64,000 bases of DNA from Anarhynchus alexandrinus (GCA_008711295.1 VUYV01000125.1:124001-188000); one strand, 5' to 3'; counted from the stretch's first letter, positions 48,421 to 63,500 are shown. Notes: generated by a model not told the origin, from the letters alone. A program made the numbers and translations.

Positions 48421-51400
48421 TAACAGGCAGGGCTTGCAGCCCAGGCTTGTTATCTCTGCCTATTCAGCAGCATGAATATCACGCCATTAAGGTGTAAGCC
48501 TCCCGTTTTGCAGGAAATGTTGTCTGTTTGATACTTCTACCATCATATATACTCATGCTTTATCAAACGCATACTGATAACGAGAATAAAAAAAATAACA
48601 GCAACATCTACATAAGTAATTTTAAAATAGGCTTAAAATTCTATTATTTAAAGGATCAAACACTCTTAAGACCTGACTAGAAATTAAGGTGATTGCTGTC
48701 TTTTGACGTGACTCTTACCTAACCTGACTACAGCATAAGACATTCCCACATTTAAAAATAACTGTTCTCTCCAAGCAGAAACCAAATATCTCACTCAGAA
48801 GTTAGAGGAGCATACGAAAATGGCTAAGTCAGCCCTGAAACCTTAGTGTAGTGGTTAAAACTTCTCATCTAGGTGGAAAGAAAGCAAAGAACAAGATGAT
48901 CTGGTGGCACAGAGACATAAACTTCAAATGAAACAAGACTTCAAACATAAAAGAGTTTCTTTAAGAAGGATGTAGAAGACAAGAGGTTTCACAATGTAAA
49001 ATCTGGAAAGTAAGTCCTGAAAATGAACATTGGGACAGACCTTTAGCTTTTTAAGCAATTGTGGAAAAGTTGTATTTGAAATACTGGTAGGGTGAGGAAG
49101 CTTTTTGTAAGTGGAATATCTGAGGAAAGAAATGTATCGCAAATTTAGTAAATAACACATACACTTAGAGACCTGAGTTTGAGACCTCTGCATTCCAAAG
49201 ACTGCTTTTCCTTGACAAGCATTAGATTGTGTTTCATACTAACATGTCAAATGAAACAGCGAAAGCTCAACAAACAACAACATGTACCACAATGAACAAT
49301 GGTATGTTACTATTTCAGTAAAATACATGCAATCAGATGATGTTTTACAAAAGGCAGGAAGCAAAGAGAAACAAGTACCTTTCCTCTCTTTCTGCAGAAA
49401 TGAGGCTTCTCATGCTTTTCCTGAGAACAATATGAACAACAAAGAGAAGTCAACGGTTAGTCTCTGAGCCAAACTCCATTGAAAGCCATGAAAGCTTTGT
49501 CATTGATATAATAGCTTTAGATTAGAACCTGGATAATGTAAGAAAGTGACATTCTGCAGATTTGGAATTGAAGGAGACTCACCTGTGTTTAAATCATAAA
49601 CAAATGTTAAAAATTAACCTTGCAAAACAAACAATCTTTTAACCATTCTTACTAAAAGAACAGGCAGGATAAGCAATAGCAGAAATACAAATCCCCCAGG
49701 GTATTTTGTATTGACTACCTGAAGGTCACAAGAACTTCTGTAAAGAGTTAATCAACGAAAGTATTTCTACTTATTTAATAGACAAAATAAACATGTTAAG
49801 ACTCTCTAAACTATCAGATATTAGATGATTCTTTGGCATGTCCAGGCATTTTAAAAGGAAAACCAGTAAAAATAAACTACTGAATCTGATAATATTAAAA
49901 ACTGAGGTAACAGAAAAATTATTAAAGGATACAAATATTAAGGCATAAAAAAATATACTAAATGCCCATGTTTAGGGATCACTGAAGCTGTATGTTTACA
50001 GACAACAGGCTATATTGCAATTCACAACAATTAGATAAAGACCATTAAACTACTAACTTCTAGGATAATCTGAACTTGTTGAAATAAAATACTACCAAAT
50101 CAACAAGGAAAGTACTGCTATGAAAATAGCAAACATATTCATAATGGCAGCTATAAGTGCAGAAATGCAAATGGAAGTGATAATAATATCGCTAGTAAAA
50201 GACAGACATGTTTATCTGAGCACTGATAATGTAGTTTATGATATACTGTATCTATTGAGCACAAAGTGTGAAATGCTTTGGGGGAGCTAATAATGTGAAA
50301 TATGATTAATCAACACACAGCAAGAAAAGCAACTGCTGTATAAAAAATTCTCCAGTAAAACATTATCTAATGTGTGGTAAAAATAAAAATAAACAGAGTT
50401 GAATTCAGATTGCTAGTGTATGGGAAGTTAAATAAAGACAAAGTAAAAGAAGGTTAATAAATGTAGATCAAAGAAAAATTACTGATTTATTGATGAAAAT
50501 CACCTTGGCAAGAAGTCCAAAAACAACCATGGCAATAAAAACTGATATTTAGCATAACTGACAGTTTAACACGGCTTTTCTACTGCTAGGATGTAAGCCA
50601 AGCACCCTACCAGAGAAAATCAATTACTCCTAAACCATGTATTTATGTCTCAGAAAAGGTGCTTCTTAAAAGAAAAATTGAGTAATCCGAATCCCTCTTA
50701 CTTTATCATCTGTGCATGGCACCACAGAATGATTCAGATGCACAACTAATCATATATACAATCCCATTATATCAAGTATGACTATACATACGTTACATGC
50801 ACGTTTTGGCCTCTTTTAAAACGTATCTACTATTTAAAATAGACTATAGGTATCAGAAACTCCGCTCATACCATTCTTTCTTGCATGAATTGGGGTACCC
50901 ATCTCACAAGTTTTGAGGTGTGCAAGCGAACAAACCCACAAATACTTGCTTTTAATCCTCTGATTGATCTTACTGGAAGAATTCCTATGCCTATACTGCA
51001 GATCATATCTAAGCAATTTGCAACATATTTAAAATCCAATTTAACTCAAATCACAGCTTTAAAAGCCGGGAGCAGTATCTTTGCTTTCGGTGGGATGGGA
51101 AGCCTGACAGACCGACTGTGCTTCCACACCTGGAACAGCCTAAAATCGGAGAGGGACAGAGAATCGTGCAAGTGAGTTCACCTTGGGAAACTTCAGGACT
51201 CCCTTTGTCACAGCAGTAATCGCTGCGATTCAGGGAACTCCTCAGCATACAGTTCATCGGTGTGCAATTATGAAGTTGTTGGATGTCATATTACATAGTG
51301 AGGTGTGACTTACAATAAGTTTAGAGATTCTTTTTGTGGACTTGGCTGACAAGACAGAACCGTAAGCCTTGAAACCTGGATGACAGAACACAGACGCGGA

Positions 51401-54400
51401 AACGCCGTAGGACAATGTGGCACCTACAGACTGGTGAAAACACCTGAGTTGACCTTCTTGCTCGGTGTGGAATTGCAAAACAAAACTTTTCCAAATGCAA
51501 GCCAAAAAATTTAAAACCTTAATGCCACACTATCAAAACAGGTAAAATCATTGCTACTGATCACAACGTTTTGCTGGGTTTGAAGTAAGAAGGAGTGTCA
51601 AAAGGGGCTTTTATAGCTACAAGGGGGAAAGGATGAAAAAGGGAAAGCTACATTTAATCAGATAGAGCCAGGTGGATCTCACTTGAAAGAAGGAAATCAG
51701 AGCAATTCTATAATTCATAGTAAAAAGAGTAAGGGAAGGATCTGGCTCTAAACCTCAATCACTTTCCGGAAAGCTGAAGAGTGCTTCGTCTGTGCTCAAA
51801 AAACAGTGAGGAAGGAAGATGCTGCCTACTCTGATTTAAGGAAGCTTAAAAGTGTTAGTCAGGAGGGTAATGTTCAAAACCTTCGGCTCCTCGTAACACT
51901 GGGGAGATACAGGCAACAAGTTTACATCCCTGATTAGTTTTCTTCTAATGCAGAAGGAATAGAACATATGTAAGTGAGATTTTCGTTAAGATGACTAAAG
52001 TTAGGACGGCATAGTGGTATAATCTATATACCAGTATACAGAAAAGGCTGAGGACACAGATCAGTTGCTACCATGCGCTTGTGCATTTCACTAAATCGTT
52101 GACATGGTTTCTGGTGCAGCTTTGCTCGGTGCCAGTCAGCACTCTCCCAAGCACTACCGGGGCACAGCTGAAGGCACCGCACAGGGTAGTCCCATTAGAT
52201 GGTATGAACACGGGCACGTCTTGTGAGGAAAGAAATTTTAATTGTATAGATGAGACCTGTGCCACTTGTCCTTTATGCACAGAGAAAAAGTCTTGACCTG
52301 TTTTATTTATTAGTACAGGTGCAGCCAGTAAATCCCACTTGCAGAGAATTAATGTTCTCCAAGAGCCTGATATAATGAACCCTGCTTTCCTAAGGACAGA
52401 AGTACTGTAGCTGATTGATTTTCATGCCTAAGCGCTTGCGAAGTGCTACTGAAGTTTTACTCTTGGCTCATGCAATTATAAGGCCTCCTTTTCTCTCATT
52501 TCCAGCAGCACATGAGCTCAGCTTTCTTCACAGCTAAGGCATTCCCAGCCCATCTTCCCTTATCTCCTTCCTATTTCTGTAAAACTTAGAAAGTGTAATA
52601 ACGTGTGAGACCTCTGTCTATCTCTAAAATTGTGGAGAATCAAAAGTTATTATTGGATGGGAGATATTGATAAATAGACAGTGGTTAATAATTACTAAGG
52701 AAGCAACACAAATGTAAAAAAGCAGAAATAGGAAAATACGGTATATGTCGTTCCTTTGACAATATAATAACACGATGATCTCTGCTTGTCACCTTCCTGA
52801 AACCCACATTGATAAACTTATGTCACAATAGCTAGTAAATGTTTGGAAGTTATTATAGTTTCCAAATACCTCCAATCTCATTTTCAGATTCTTAAGACAT
52901 ATCAACAGCAATATAGTCTTTCCTGAATATTTCTGAAAAAAACAAACAAAAATACAAAAAAACCCAAACACCCCCACAAGAATAATTTAAAACGAGTAGT
53001 ACATATCAACACTACAGTTAAATTCCATCTGTATGAATTTATTTAAATGCTAACTAACCATCCTTTGTATAACAATTTTTTAGGTGCCTTTCAGGCTACT
53101 TTTCAGTCAGTTATGACAGTTAGTCTGGACGATTCGAGGACTTGACTTCAGTGGACTTACATTTGTTTCACCTGTATATGAGAATGTGCCCTTCTGAGTT
53201 TGCAGAAAGGACAAAAATACCCAAGGAATATCTTTTTCTTAATCTTTTTCATGTGATTTATAACAGTTACGCCAGTATTTTAAGTATTATTAGCCAAGAC
53301 TTTTAGAATAGCATACTATTACATTCTTTGCCAAGAAACTATGATATTTTTTCTTTCTTTTTATTAAGCAGGTCATATAGCCCATATTCATTTACGTAGT
53401 TACTTCTGCAGCCTGAATGACTGTCAATGTAGGTGCAAATAGGGTGAATACAATTAAATATTTGTGCATTGACAGATTTTATTTGTTCACACAGGCACAT
53501 TAATGACATGAAAAGATGTGGATCTTCAGAAGCCCTCAGTCTTATAGATTTTTTTTCTTGCAGGTGGTCTTTCAGGCCTTCAGTTTAAAAATCCTGCCCC
53601 CGAGACAGGATTTTTTAATCAATATCAAAGCATGTTCCACGGATGTGCTCAACAATGCTCTCAGCTGGTGAGGTCCTTTGTACCTGCATGAACTCTAAGG
53701 TCACCAAAAATTAAAGAGAAGAGCTACCATCGCAGGTTAGGTTAACCACGGGGCAAAGTCTGCATTTGGGATAACAAACAGTTTGTTTTTAATCTCCACT
53801 CCAATACCATCCCGTTGATAGCTTTAGAAGAAGGTTACTATGTGCTCAAGTGCATTTTCATAGAACTAAATAAACAATGGGACAGAAATAACTTTCACTT
53901 AAAAAACAAGGAATTCCTATATTGGATAGTACAATGTTTTACTAATAAACTAAATTTATAGTTAAAAAATGTAGATCTTTCTTTGAGAGCTGAATAGCTA
54001 CATTTTCTCTCAGAGGTGCTGCACAGGCCAGCTTTGGTGTAAAAAGTCCCTGTATTTCTCTCTAAGGCTGCAAAGCACTATGGCAATAGTACAGGAGAAA
54101 GAACAATTAAAATGAGCAGGCTTCATTACACAGGCTGATACTGCAGTCAAATGAATGCATTTAGTGGTAAATAGTCCCTTATTTTTCCTCCCGGTCATGA
54201 TTGTTGCAAACACAAAAACATATCTTCTTCCCTACTTCTTCTAGAAGAGGCAGAGATAGACTCGTTAAGCCTCTAGGAGAAAAAGGATGAGGTTTACATC
54301 TTCAGAGTCCACCACAATTTAATATATGTAATGCTTCCTGCATTCTTTATGTGAGACAGTATCTTTGTAGGACCTATACTACCTCTCTGCTTGTTTCTTA

Positions 54401-55557
54401 TTCCAGAAATATAGAGGACTTTGGATACAGACTGAAAGGCTTTAAATGGAAATGTGTAGATCGAGACCTATAGGATTAATATGGGGATTTAAGGTCTTCT
54501 ACAGTATTAGTCTTATCATATCTTCTATTTGCATGTGCCACATGAATGAAACATAATGAAGACAAGCAGTATACTTACTGTTATTTGATATTCTGTGTAT
54601 TGTAAGGGGTAGTTCTGAGAGAAGCATAAACTCTGACCGTGGCTGCCAAGCTGTGAACAGAGATGTGAAAAGGAATCTCGTATTTTCTAACCTTGCACAA
54701 GAACTGGTCATTCGCTAAGCTCTGGATGTGAGTTGGCAAAGCCAGATGACATCAAATAGAAGATGATTTACATACAATGTGAAATTTTAGAAAAGTGCAA
54801 GAAGCTAGGTGTCTGCATGCACATAAGCATGAAGTTTAGTTTTCATGTGCATGAAAAACATCAGTTCGGCAGTAAAAGTAGTAAATCCTCATTACACAAA
54901 TAAACACCTAGCGCATTCTGGGAAGCATCTTCCAATGCTTTATAAAAGATCTATTAAAGTAAAATCTTTTCATCATTATCAAAATTGGGTAACATGAACC
55001 GTGTTGCAGAGGACAAGAGTTGAAACCGTTAGAGAAAAGAGCTTAATCTCCTCTCGTTCACTTCTGGAGTCACTGTAAAACAACTGCCAACCCACTCTTG
55101 GCACTCCTTGCAGCTCTCAGGCCACACGGAATCTCAGCTGAACGAAGAAAATGATCAGAGATAGCCTGGCAATCACTGCTAAATTACACAGTATTTATAA
55201 TTGATATTCACATGCATTCACTCTTCCCTTTCTTGGCACCTCTGTTGTATACAGTCTTCAAAAAGCAACAGCTTCTTTATGCTGAACTCTGAGTAAGAGG
55301 TATGCGTTCACTCCCTCTTTTTGAAAGTGTGTTAGCCTGCTTTTTGACCTATAGCGCCTAACTATGAGAATGTTTTCTAGGGGAAGAGTGAAGCTTTCTG
55401 AATTGTTTTAACTGAAATTAAAACTAGAATGACAGCAAAGAGTATCAGTAGTATTTTATGTGTATAGCTTCTGTATCAAAGATTTGTAATAATGCTAGAC
55501 CTTCAAGTATTTTGAAGTCCTACCTAGTAGTCACATTTTCTGTTACATAAAATAAGA

Positions 55558-55584
55558 TAAACTAAACTAAACTAAAATAAAATA
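55558..55584. repeat. AACTA/AAATA pentanucleotide repeat
   Basis: Three AACTA units followed by AAATA-like units. Confidence 0.75.
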
Positions 55585-56813
55585 ATTACCTAGATCATGA
55601 ATATAGCTGGAGTTACAAATAAGAAAAGATCTACCTTTCAATGGCAAAAAGAGGGAAGTGAAGAACATGCTAATCTTTTAATTGTAGCATTCTTTCTACT
55701 GCTACCCTGCTAACTGAAGAAAAGTAATTAGCAATTTTGCGAAATTATCCTGTTAAAATATAATCACATAGTTGAATTCATTTTTAAAACAGGCATGTTG
55801 GTACATGAAATCCAAAACCACCATCAACCTTATTCATTTTGTTTCATTCCTTTTTCAAAAATAAGTATTTCTTATGTTTGAAATTTGAATTTTTGACATT
55901 TTACTTTTCAAAACATAACTCACAGTACTAACATCCTCTAAACCCAATACCTGCTAAATTTATAATTTCAAGCCAACAAATCCAAGCAACTTAAAATCTG
56001 ATTTTATTTTGAAGAGACATATTTATAGAACAAAATGTAGAAGCTTGTACGTATTTTGATAATCCTCTGATAACTTTCTACTAAATAGTACATGCATCAA
56101 ACCCCTTTGCTTTTTTCAAGCTTTGATTCTGGAAGGCTGATATTTTTGATATTTGTTTTTAGATATTTGGAAATCAAACAACTGTATTAGCCCTAATCTT
56201 CAAGTTTTTATTGAAAATTCTGTTGCTTATAATCATTTTATGTTTCATTTTTGATCAGTGGGAGGACCAGAGGAAGAAAGATAATAATTCTTTTAGTCAA
56301 TGACTTACACAGTAGGCTCATTCCAGAATTAACTTTTTTTCATATTAGTGTACATTAAAAAAAATCTACTGAAGTCAAAAGAGTATCATTGAAGTAAAAT
56401 TAATGTACCTTAGAGGAATTTGGATCTCAGAGCTTATAGTGTAGAACCAATAGTCTATTACAGCAATGCTATTACTGAATAACTTTCAGTCTTTATGGTA
56501 GCTCAGGATGTCTGCTAAATAATATATAAAATCTATGGCAAAAACACTGTATTAGGTTTGTGTGGCAAGGTTTTGGTAGCAGGGAGGCTACAGGGGTGGC
56601 TTCTGTGAGAAGCTGCCAGAAGCTTCCCCCATGTCCAACAGAGCCAATGCCAGGCGGGTGCAAGATGAAGCCACCCCTGGCCAAGGCCGAGCCCATCAGC
56701 GACCATGGTAGTGCTTCTGAGATAACACCTTATGAAGGGGGGAAAAACCTGCTGAGGAACAGCAGCCAGAGAGAGAATTGGCAATATATGACAGCAACAA
56801 CTCTGCAGACACC

Positions 56814-56822
56814 AAGGTCAGT
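56814..56822 (+). promoter_or_regulatory. Splice-donor-like site AAG|GTCAGT in the LTR
   Basis: A near-consensus 5' splice site follows CTCTGCAGACACC. The same nine bases are present in the other copy (22745-22753 on the minus strand). If LTR-initiated transcripts exist, this could splice into downstream DNA. Use is inferred only. Confidence 0.35.
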
Positions 56823-56966
56823 GAAGAAGAAGGAGGAGGAGGTGCTCCAGGTGCCAGAGCAGAGATTCAGGTGCAGCCCCTGGTGAAGACCATGGTGAGG
56901 CAGGCTGCCCGTCTGCAGCACATGGAGGTCCACAGTGGAGCAGATATCCACGTGCAGCCGGTGGAG

Positions 56967-57177
56967 GACCCCATGCCGGAGCAGGTGGGTGCCCAAAGGA
57001 GGCTGTGACCCCAAGAAGAGCCTGCGCTGGGAGCAGGTTTGCTGGCAGGACTTGTGGCCCTGTGAGGGACCCACACTGGAGCAGTTCATGAAGAACTGCA
57101 GCCCATGGGAAGGACCCACATTGGAGAAGTTTTTGGAGGACTGTGTCCTGTGGGAGGGACCCCACGCTGGAGCAGGG
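56967..57177 (+). repeat. Tandem array of 50- and 45-bp units inside the LTR
   Basis: Units are 50 (56967-57016), 50 (57017-57066), 45 (57067-57111) and 45 bp (57112-57156), plus a 21-bp partial (57157-57177). Most units start at a GGACCCCA/GGACCCACA-like word and contain the core CTGGAGCAG or a variant. The array is two full units shorter than the one at 22331-22640. Confidence 0.78.
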
Positions 57178-57392
57178 AAGAGTGTGAGGAGTCCTCCCCT
57201 GAGGAGGAAGGAGCAGCAGAGATGAGGTGTGATGAACTGACCTCAACCCCCATTCCCTGTCCCCCTGTGCTGCTCACGGGGAGGAGGGAAAGAAATGGGA
57301 GTGAAGTTGAGCCCAGGAAGAAGGGACGGGTGGAGGGAAGGTGTTGTAAGATTTGGTTTTATTTCTCATTACCCTGCTCTGATTGGATTGCT

Positions 57393-57398
57393 AATAAA
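57393..57398 (+). promoter_or_regulatory. LTR polyadenylation signal AATAAA
   Basis: Canonical AATAAA about 185 bp before the LTR end, conserved with the other copy. Confidence 0.6.
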
Positions 57399-57581
57399 TT
57401 AAACTAATTTCCCCCAGTCGAGTCTGTTTTGCCTGTGACGGCAATGGGTGAGTGATCTCCCTGCCCTTATCTCCACCCATGAGCCTTTCATTATATTTTC
57501 TCTCCCCTGTCCAGCTGAGGAGGGGAGGGATAGAGCGGTTTTGGTGGGCACCTGGCCTCCAGCCGGGGTCAGCCCAGCACA

Positions 57582-60500
57582 AGTAGGTAGCATGTTATGG
57601 GAGTACAGTGAAAAATATTTCAGTACTACATATGATCTACTGGTTGTACGGACTCAGATTTTTGCTCTTCAGCTTCTGATAATAAATCCAGCAACTTCTC
57701 AAACCGGTTTCATGAAGCCTTGAATGTTCAGAATCTGCTCAATTTCGCCGTTACTTTCAGGGAGAAGAATCATATCAGTGATGACAGTAGTTGACAATAC
57801 TATAAATTGATTGTACAGTAAGTGAAAAAATGGCAGTAAAGTCTAATCTGTTATGTTACTGTGAAGACAAAAAAATACAGCCTTTTAACTACTTATAATG
57901 GTATTTTTTTTAATATTTACATTTTAATTTTATGGAAACAATATGACATCCAGTAATTTCTTCATACAACATTGCACTCTACTCTGGAAATGTTTTATCA
58001 GTCGTTCTCTTAAACACTTCACATCTACATTTACTTGCCATGTAAAACTAATTCTATTATCCCAGAAACTAATTTCTTTAAAGAATTTACAGTCTATCCC
58101 ATTTCTTCTCAAAAGAAAAGACAGTCTTTGCTTCTTTCTTTAAGATTGAAAACTACATTACTGAGGAAATAATCTGCTATTTAATAAAGAAGTCAGAGAA
58201 GGAAATTGGATCAGAAACAGAGCAGTCTGATTTAACTTCAAAACAAAACTCTTTATTCCAGTTTTGGCAACAAATAAAATGGGAAGGAGAGAAAAAAAAC
58301 CCTGGTACAACAAAGTATTTCTTCTGGTCTTCACTGCAAAAAATATAATTCCTACCACAGACCATGCTTTGAAGTATTATATGCTCCAGACTGGGGACTT
58401 AACTGTTCTCTGAAGCTCATTTTTCTAATTTTAATCTAGTCTCAAATATTCTCAGCTTTATCATTTTTTAAAGAATCATGAGTAAAACAAATTCCAGCAT
58501 ATACAGTAAATTCACATTCCTAGGATAACATAATGTAGTCTTGCCTGGCTCATTGTCAATGCTGTACAGGATTTTTTAACAATATGAAAATTGATGAGCA
58601 TTTTAGTTAATATTTTCAAATTTTCTTTCAGTGAAATTACTCTGGAATCAAACTGTAGGTTCAAATCATTCTGTTAGAAGAAGAATTTGGCAACCCCAAC
58701 TAAATACAGACACTGAGTTGATATTGTTTCAAACCGCTGAGAAAAAACTCTGAAATAGAAAATTATCTTTGGTAACTAAGTGAAAACTTACTCTGTAACA
58801 GTCCTCCCGAGACCTGTGACCTTCAGGGTACTGTGCTTGCCTCACTTCTTTTGCTTGACATTTGGTTGATTTATCTGGTTGCGTTAACCAATTGTTTTGT
58901 TTAGGTTCTGGTTAATAATCTGGTCGCAGTTTATTTTTATTCCTCTAAGGCACAATAATGAAAGTTATGAAGAAGGTACTTTTAACATCAAGATGCTTAT
59001 AAGGGAATTTTTAATATTGCAATTAGAGTAGCTAACTGTAATTGTAACAAGGAATCAATTATTTTCATTTTTCTTACCCTTTCTCTAAAAGGGTATTACT
59101 ATGGTTCTAATGTAAGAAGTTCATCAAAACTTATGCAATTTATTTCTACCTGTGTCTCAAATACTTAAGAAATTATTGAGCTAAAACATGACATTAAAGC
59201 TAGCTTAACAAAACGAAGAAAACTAAACACACTTCCAGTAACTTAGAAGTTCTTCAACTGAAACATTTTATTGTGGCTGATAAATTTCATGACTACAAGA
59301 GATCAAAATTGATGGTATTTCCTGAATTGAAATAGACTATTAGCTTTAGAAAGAAAAAGCAAATTAAATATGTGTACAAAAATATTCATCAATCCAGAAT
59401 GCACTACAGTTTTGGTGCTGGTTTGGTACGGTTTTGGACTGTTAAAATGGTAGTTATTGGTGTTAAAATGTGTAATTTACCTGTGATTTATTTCTAATTT
59501 ATGTTCAAGTGGCTTCAACGTTTTGCCATCAGGTACCTTTATACTTAGAAAGTGCATCTAAGTTTCTGTACTATCCAGCTCTTTTGAACCCTATTACAAT
59601 CAGTACAACTCTGATGGTAATTCTGCACTTGAAGCTGAATTTTGAGACCTATGGCTAGAAAAATTTTAACATAAATAATATGTGATAAATTAGGGTTTTA
59701 AAAAATATTTTAGGATTTGGGGAAATATAAACTTTGACATTTCTAAGTCAAATGTCTTTCACCCATCTCATTACATCATCAGACATAGCTTCAACTTCAT
59801 TAAAAATCTCCAATTAGTTTGTTGAAATCTTTTCACCAAACACTTGTTTTGATTGGCATTTGTTCTATAACATGCCTTATATTCTTTATTAATTGTGTCC
59901 CAAATCAGAACAGAAGTTCAATCAAATATCACTTCTTTTGATTGAAATCATTCCTTTGTTGTTATCTCTTCCTGATTCAATTATTCCACAATGTTCAGCA
60001 TCTCTGATTGAAATATTCTACACTACGGACAGCGAAAATCATAGTATTGAAGGTTAATCAGTGCAGTATGTTCAGGAAGATGATGTTCTTTTTAGTAACC
60101 ATTTGAAAACCCTTTTTTTCTGCTCTGTCAACTTAACACTTTCTGGCAATATGGGATATGAAGCATCAGGGATAGGAAAGCCGAATGTTTATTTTCAACT
60201 TATGCCAAAAATAGTGTCCCATTTTGCCCCCTTTGCTGATAATGAGCCTTGTATATCATAAATCCAATCAGCTGATTGCTAAGTTGTTTATCTAGTACTC
60301 TCTTGTAATTTCAGTTGGACTCTTCACAGTTAGTTTCAGCTACCTGAAAATAGAGGCAACCACATTCATGTTTTTACCACATCTTTATACTATGATATAA
60401 TCAAAATGAAAATTCAAGTAATATTGAGGCTACCTGTACCATTCCAGAATTTATATTTTAATGACACCATGGTAGAATGATTCACATGGGCTATTCTCTA

Positions 60501-63500
60501 GAAAATGGATTACAAACCTCTTTTATTGGCTTCAGCTCTTCTCAAGTAAAAAGTCACATGAACTGAAGACAAGATGAAACTCAAGCACCTAGCACTGCAT
60601 CAGACCGGGTGGAATAACAGGAAAGCTGCTGAGAAACCAGCAACTAGCAGTCTGTGAAAATGTTCTGCAGTACTGAACAAAACCTGCCATGTTATGACAG
60701 TCACAGATCCACTATCTCAGGAAAACAGCAGCGTACAATGATTAGGTCAATTAAAGGAGTTTACAGCCGGACTTGTACCAACAAATGTGTGCAAGAGGGA
60801 TTGTTTTATTTTCGATAGGATTTGGAAAAAAAGGCAATCCCCAAGCAAAAACTGTACCGCTAGAACCAGGATTTGTTCACCTCAGAGGTCGTATTTTATT
60901 TCAATTAATTTTTCAGGAGGAGAAAGGAATTAAGGAGGAAAATTAAATTATGTTGGAATTGCTTCAGGATCATCACCTAGTGTTGGTGTAAGCTTGATCC
61001 AGAAAATCACTGAGAATAAATGTCTCAGAACAATAAGGTATGGCAATTGTAACATTGGTCTGTGTCAAAACTGAAGATAATTTACAGTATGAGGTTTAAA
61101 GATTTTCTATAATCAGTAAAGAGATTGCTAAGATAAGGAAGGACAAGAAAATCTGTGAAAATCTGTTTGCTTTAAAGTTGCTGCTCTGAATCTTCCTAAT
61201 TGCACAAAACTGTTCACATGCAAAATGTTCACTTACCTTACTATTTGAAAGACTTTCTTATTTTCAAGATGACTGGATGTTATTTTGGTTCAGGTAACAG
61301 CTTCCACTTTTGCAATCATCTACTGATAGAAACATTGAAAAAAACAGTCTAATGGTATCAGTTTTTCATAATCTTTCATTACTTTATGAACCTTTGTGTT
61401 TTGGCGTCTGATGAGGTTTTGGTGTTTGTTTCCTGGAATATCACCAAAAAAAAAAAAATTAATACTTCCTCATAAAATGGGTATTTTTCCTTGAAAGGAA
61501 GATTTTTTTGTTTTGTTGCTACAGTTCTTAAACAAACAGCTCAAAGTGATTTCAGGTTAACCATCAGATCTTTTGGTACTTATCAAAACATTGTTGACAT
61601 ATTTCTTTTGATAACTTCCCTATGTAGCTGTCTGGATACTACGAACCATCACCAAAATTACAATGGTCCATCAGCCAAGAAGATAGTTCCTGGAGACCAT
61701 AGGAGGAAACAATCCTGGAATAACTTAATCTACTGCTTCAATTTTATTTATTTTCTAATAGGAGAATAAAGAAAAAGAAATTACTTTTCCACCTTGAAAA
61801 CTATATAGTTAAAGCTGTTGGCTCTCATCGCATTATAAACACACAGAAATGTAACAAAGTTATCCCAAACTTGTTAATCATATTTGTGTTACAGACTTCT
61901 TTATCCTTTGACCTAGGAACAGGCTGATAATTTGCTAGCAAGCAGCTGGCACAGTGTCAAAGATTTCTAAACTTCTTTATAAGTTAATACAGATTCTTTG
62001 CCTAATTATTTCTGTACCACCTGAACTATACCTGGTTAAAATGTCGCACATATAATTCTTACAGACTACTCAAATTACTCATCTAAATTTACATCAAATC
62101 ATCATAAGCATTACTCTATTATTCTGCTACCATACTGTTAGAGTTATTGCAATTGAACCTTGGCCTAGATTACTAATGAAAGATTTTATTCCAATAAATA
62201 ACCCAAATGATTCTGACACAGTAATACCATTTTTTTAAGCTCATTATTAATGATGAGTAACAGTGTATATACTATAGCATTAGCACATCTACAATACATT
62301 GCTATGTCAAATGAGTATATGCTTAACAAGGCAGGTTTCTTAAGATCTGGTTTTATAGAGGTTTTTTTTTTTGCTCTGAAACACTAAGTTGCCTTCAGAT
62401 CTTCAGACAATAAGTAGGTGTATTGTATTCATAAAAGGAATAGATTTTTGTCTGAACCCCAGAAAATTTCTTAGGAAACTGAAGAAACCAAAGCCTTCTA
62501 CTTGAATAAACAGTAGAAATAAGCAACAACAGTCCTGATACAAAGATCAGACACTACGAGTTCCTCGCCGCAGATGAGCGGTAGAAAATTTTATGTTATT
62601 ATCAATATTCTTACTTGAAGAAATACGATGAAAATGTATTGACACAAGCCTTTGAGTCTTCTTGTTGGGTACACAGGAAAAGTTTCCTTTGTTGGACAGA
62701 AAAGTCATTATCTCTGCTGTCTCCTTAAAGCATTTCCTGCATCTTGGCACAGTTAATATTAAACCAGCAGTTGTCTAGGTGATTAACTCTTGTCAGTCAA
62801 GCATGGCCATATCTGCCAGGCTGTCAGCTGTCACTGTTCAAACACAAAATTGAGGGTTATGAAGCTACTGAAGTATTACAGGCCAGTGTCAAATGTCCTC
62901 TCATGGGGGTCTTAGATGTGTTAATGAGGAGAGGGGATAGACTTAATCCCTGCAGGATATTCTACATAAGGGCAGTGGAAGAAAGAGCTGCTGCCTGTCA
63001 CATCACACTGTGATCAGCTTGAGAAAAGTCTGATGCAGGTGAAGTACTTCACCATCCACTCTTGGCTACAGCTCATTATGAAATCCACTGCTACATTCAA
63101 ATAATGTATGTCACCCCATCCTGTTTATACCCAGAGGGCAGTAAGTGCTCTTTTTATGTGTTCTTCATCTCACTCTCTGTTCGGCTGCCAGTAATATCCA
63201 TGGAAATGTGGATCATGTAAGATTTTTGCAATCCACATGATAAGTTCGATCAAGTTACCCAGAACAACACTTTCTCTGTTCACTTACTGTACTTTTCTGG
63301 GCTTAAAAAAATCTCCTTGATGTACTAGAAAGTTCCAGCAGGAAAAAAGAAAAAAACCACAAACCAAAACATCTGAAATACACGGATTTGTTCAGTGCAG
63401 AAATGTATCTGTACTTAACTGGGTATGTTCAGTAAAGTTCACTGGTACCCTTTGTCAACAGTTATTTGAAAGAAATATTGGTTCACTGTATACTCCATTT

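Larger units (their letters stand above)
39754..56547. other. Long unique AT-rich non-coding interval
   Basis: Nearly 17 kb without a recognisable gene or mobile element. It contains T runs (about 41710-41727 and 45582-45613), a purine-rich tract (46455-46560), a TG/TA microsatellite (47925-47950), a small GC/CpG-richer block (48165-48420) and an AACTA-type repeat (55558-55584). All open frames are short and lack recognisable domains. Confidence 0.5.
56548..57581 (+). mobile_element. Solo LTR, 1-kb avian ERV family with internal tandem repeats, sense +
   Basis: It starts TGTATTAGGTTTGTGTGGCA and ends in CCAGCACA. It is homologous end to end with 21919-23014 in reverse. Order of parts: U3 with GCCAAGGCCGAGC (about 56681-56693), an AAG|GTCAGT site (56814-56822), a tandem array (56967-57177), an AATAAA signal (57393-57398) and a pyrimidine-rich U5. 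No gag, pol or env sequence is attached. Target-site duplications are not clear with either choice of end (57579 or 57581). The overlapping open frames on both strands here come from GC-rich repeat composition. Confidence 0.82.

Noticed and set aside
21919..57581. The two 1-kb LTRs in opposite orientation as arms of an inversion or large palindrome
   Set aside because: Only the LTRs are similar. The flanking sequences do not match, so they are two insertions.
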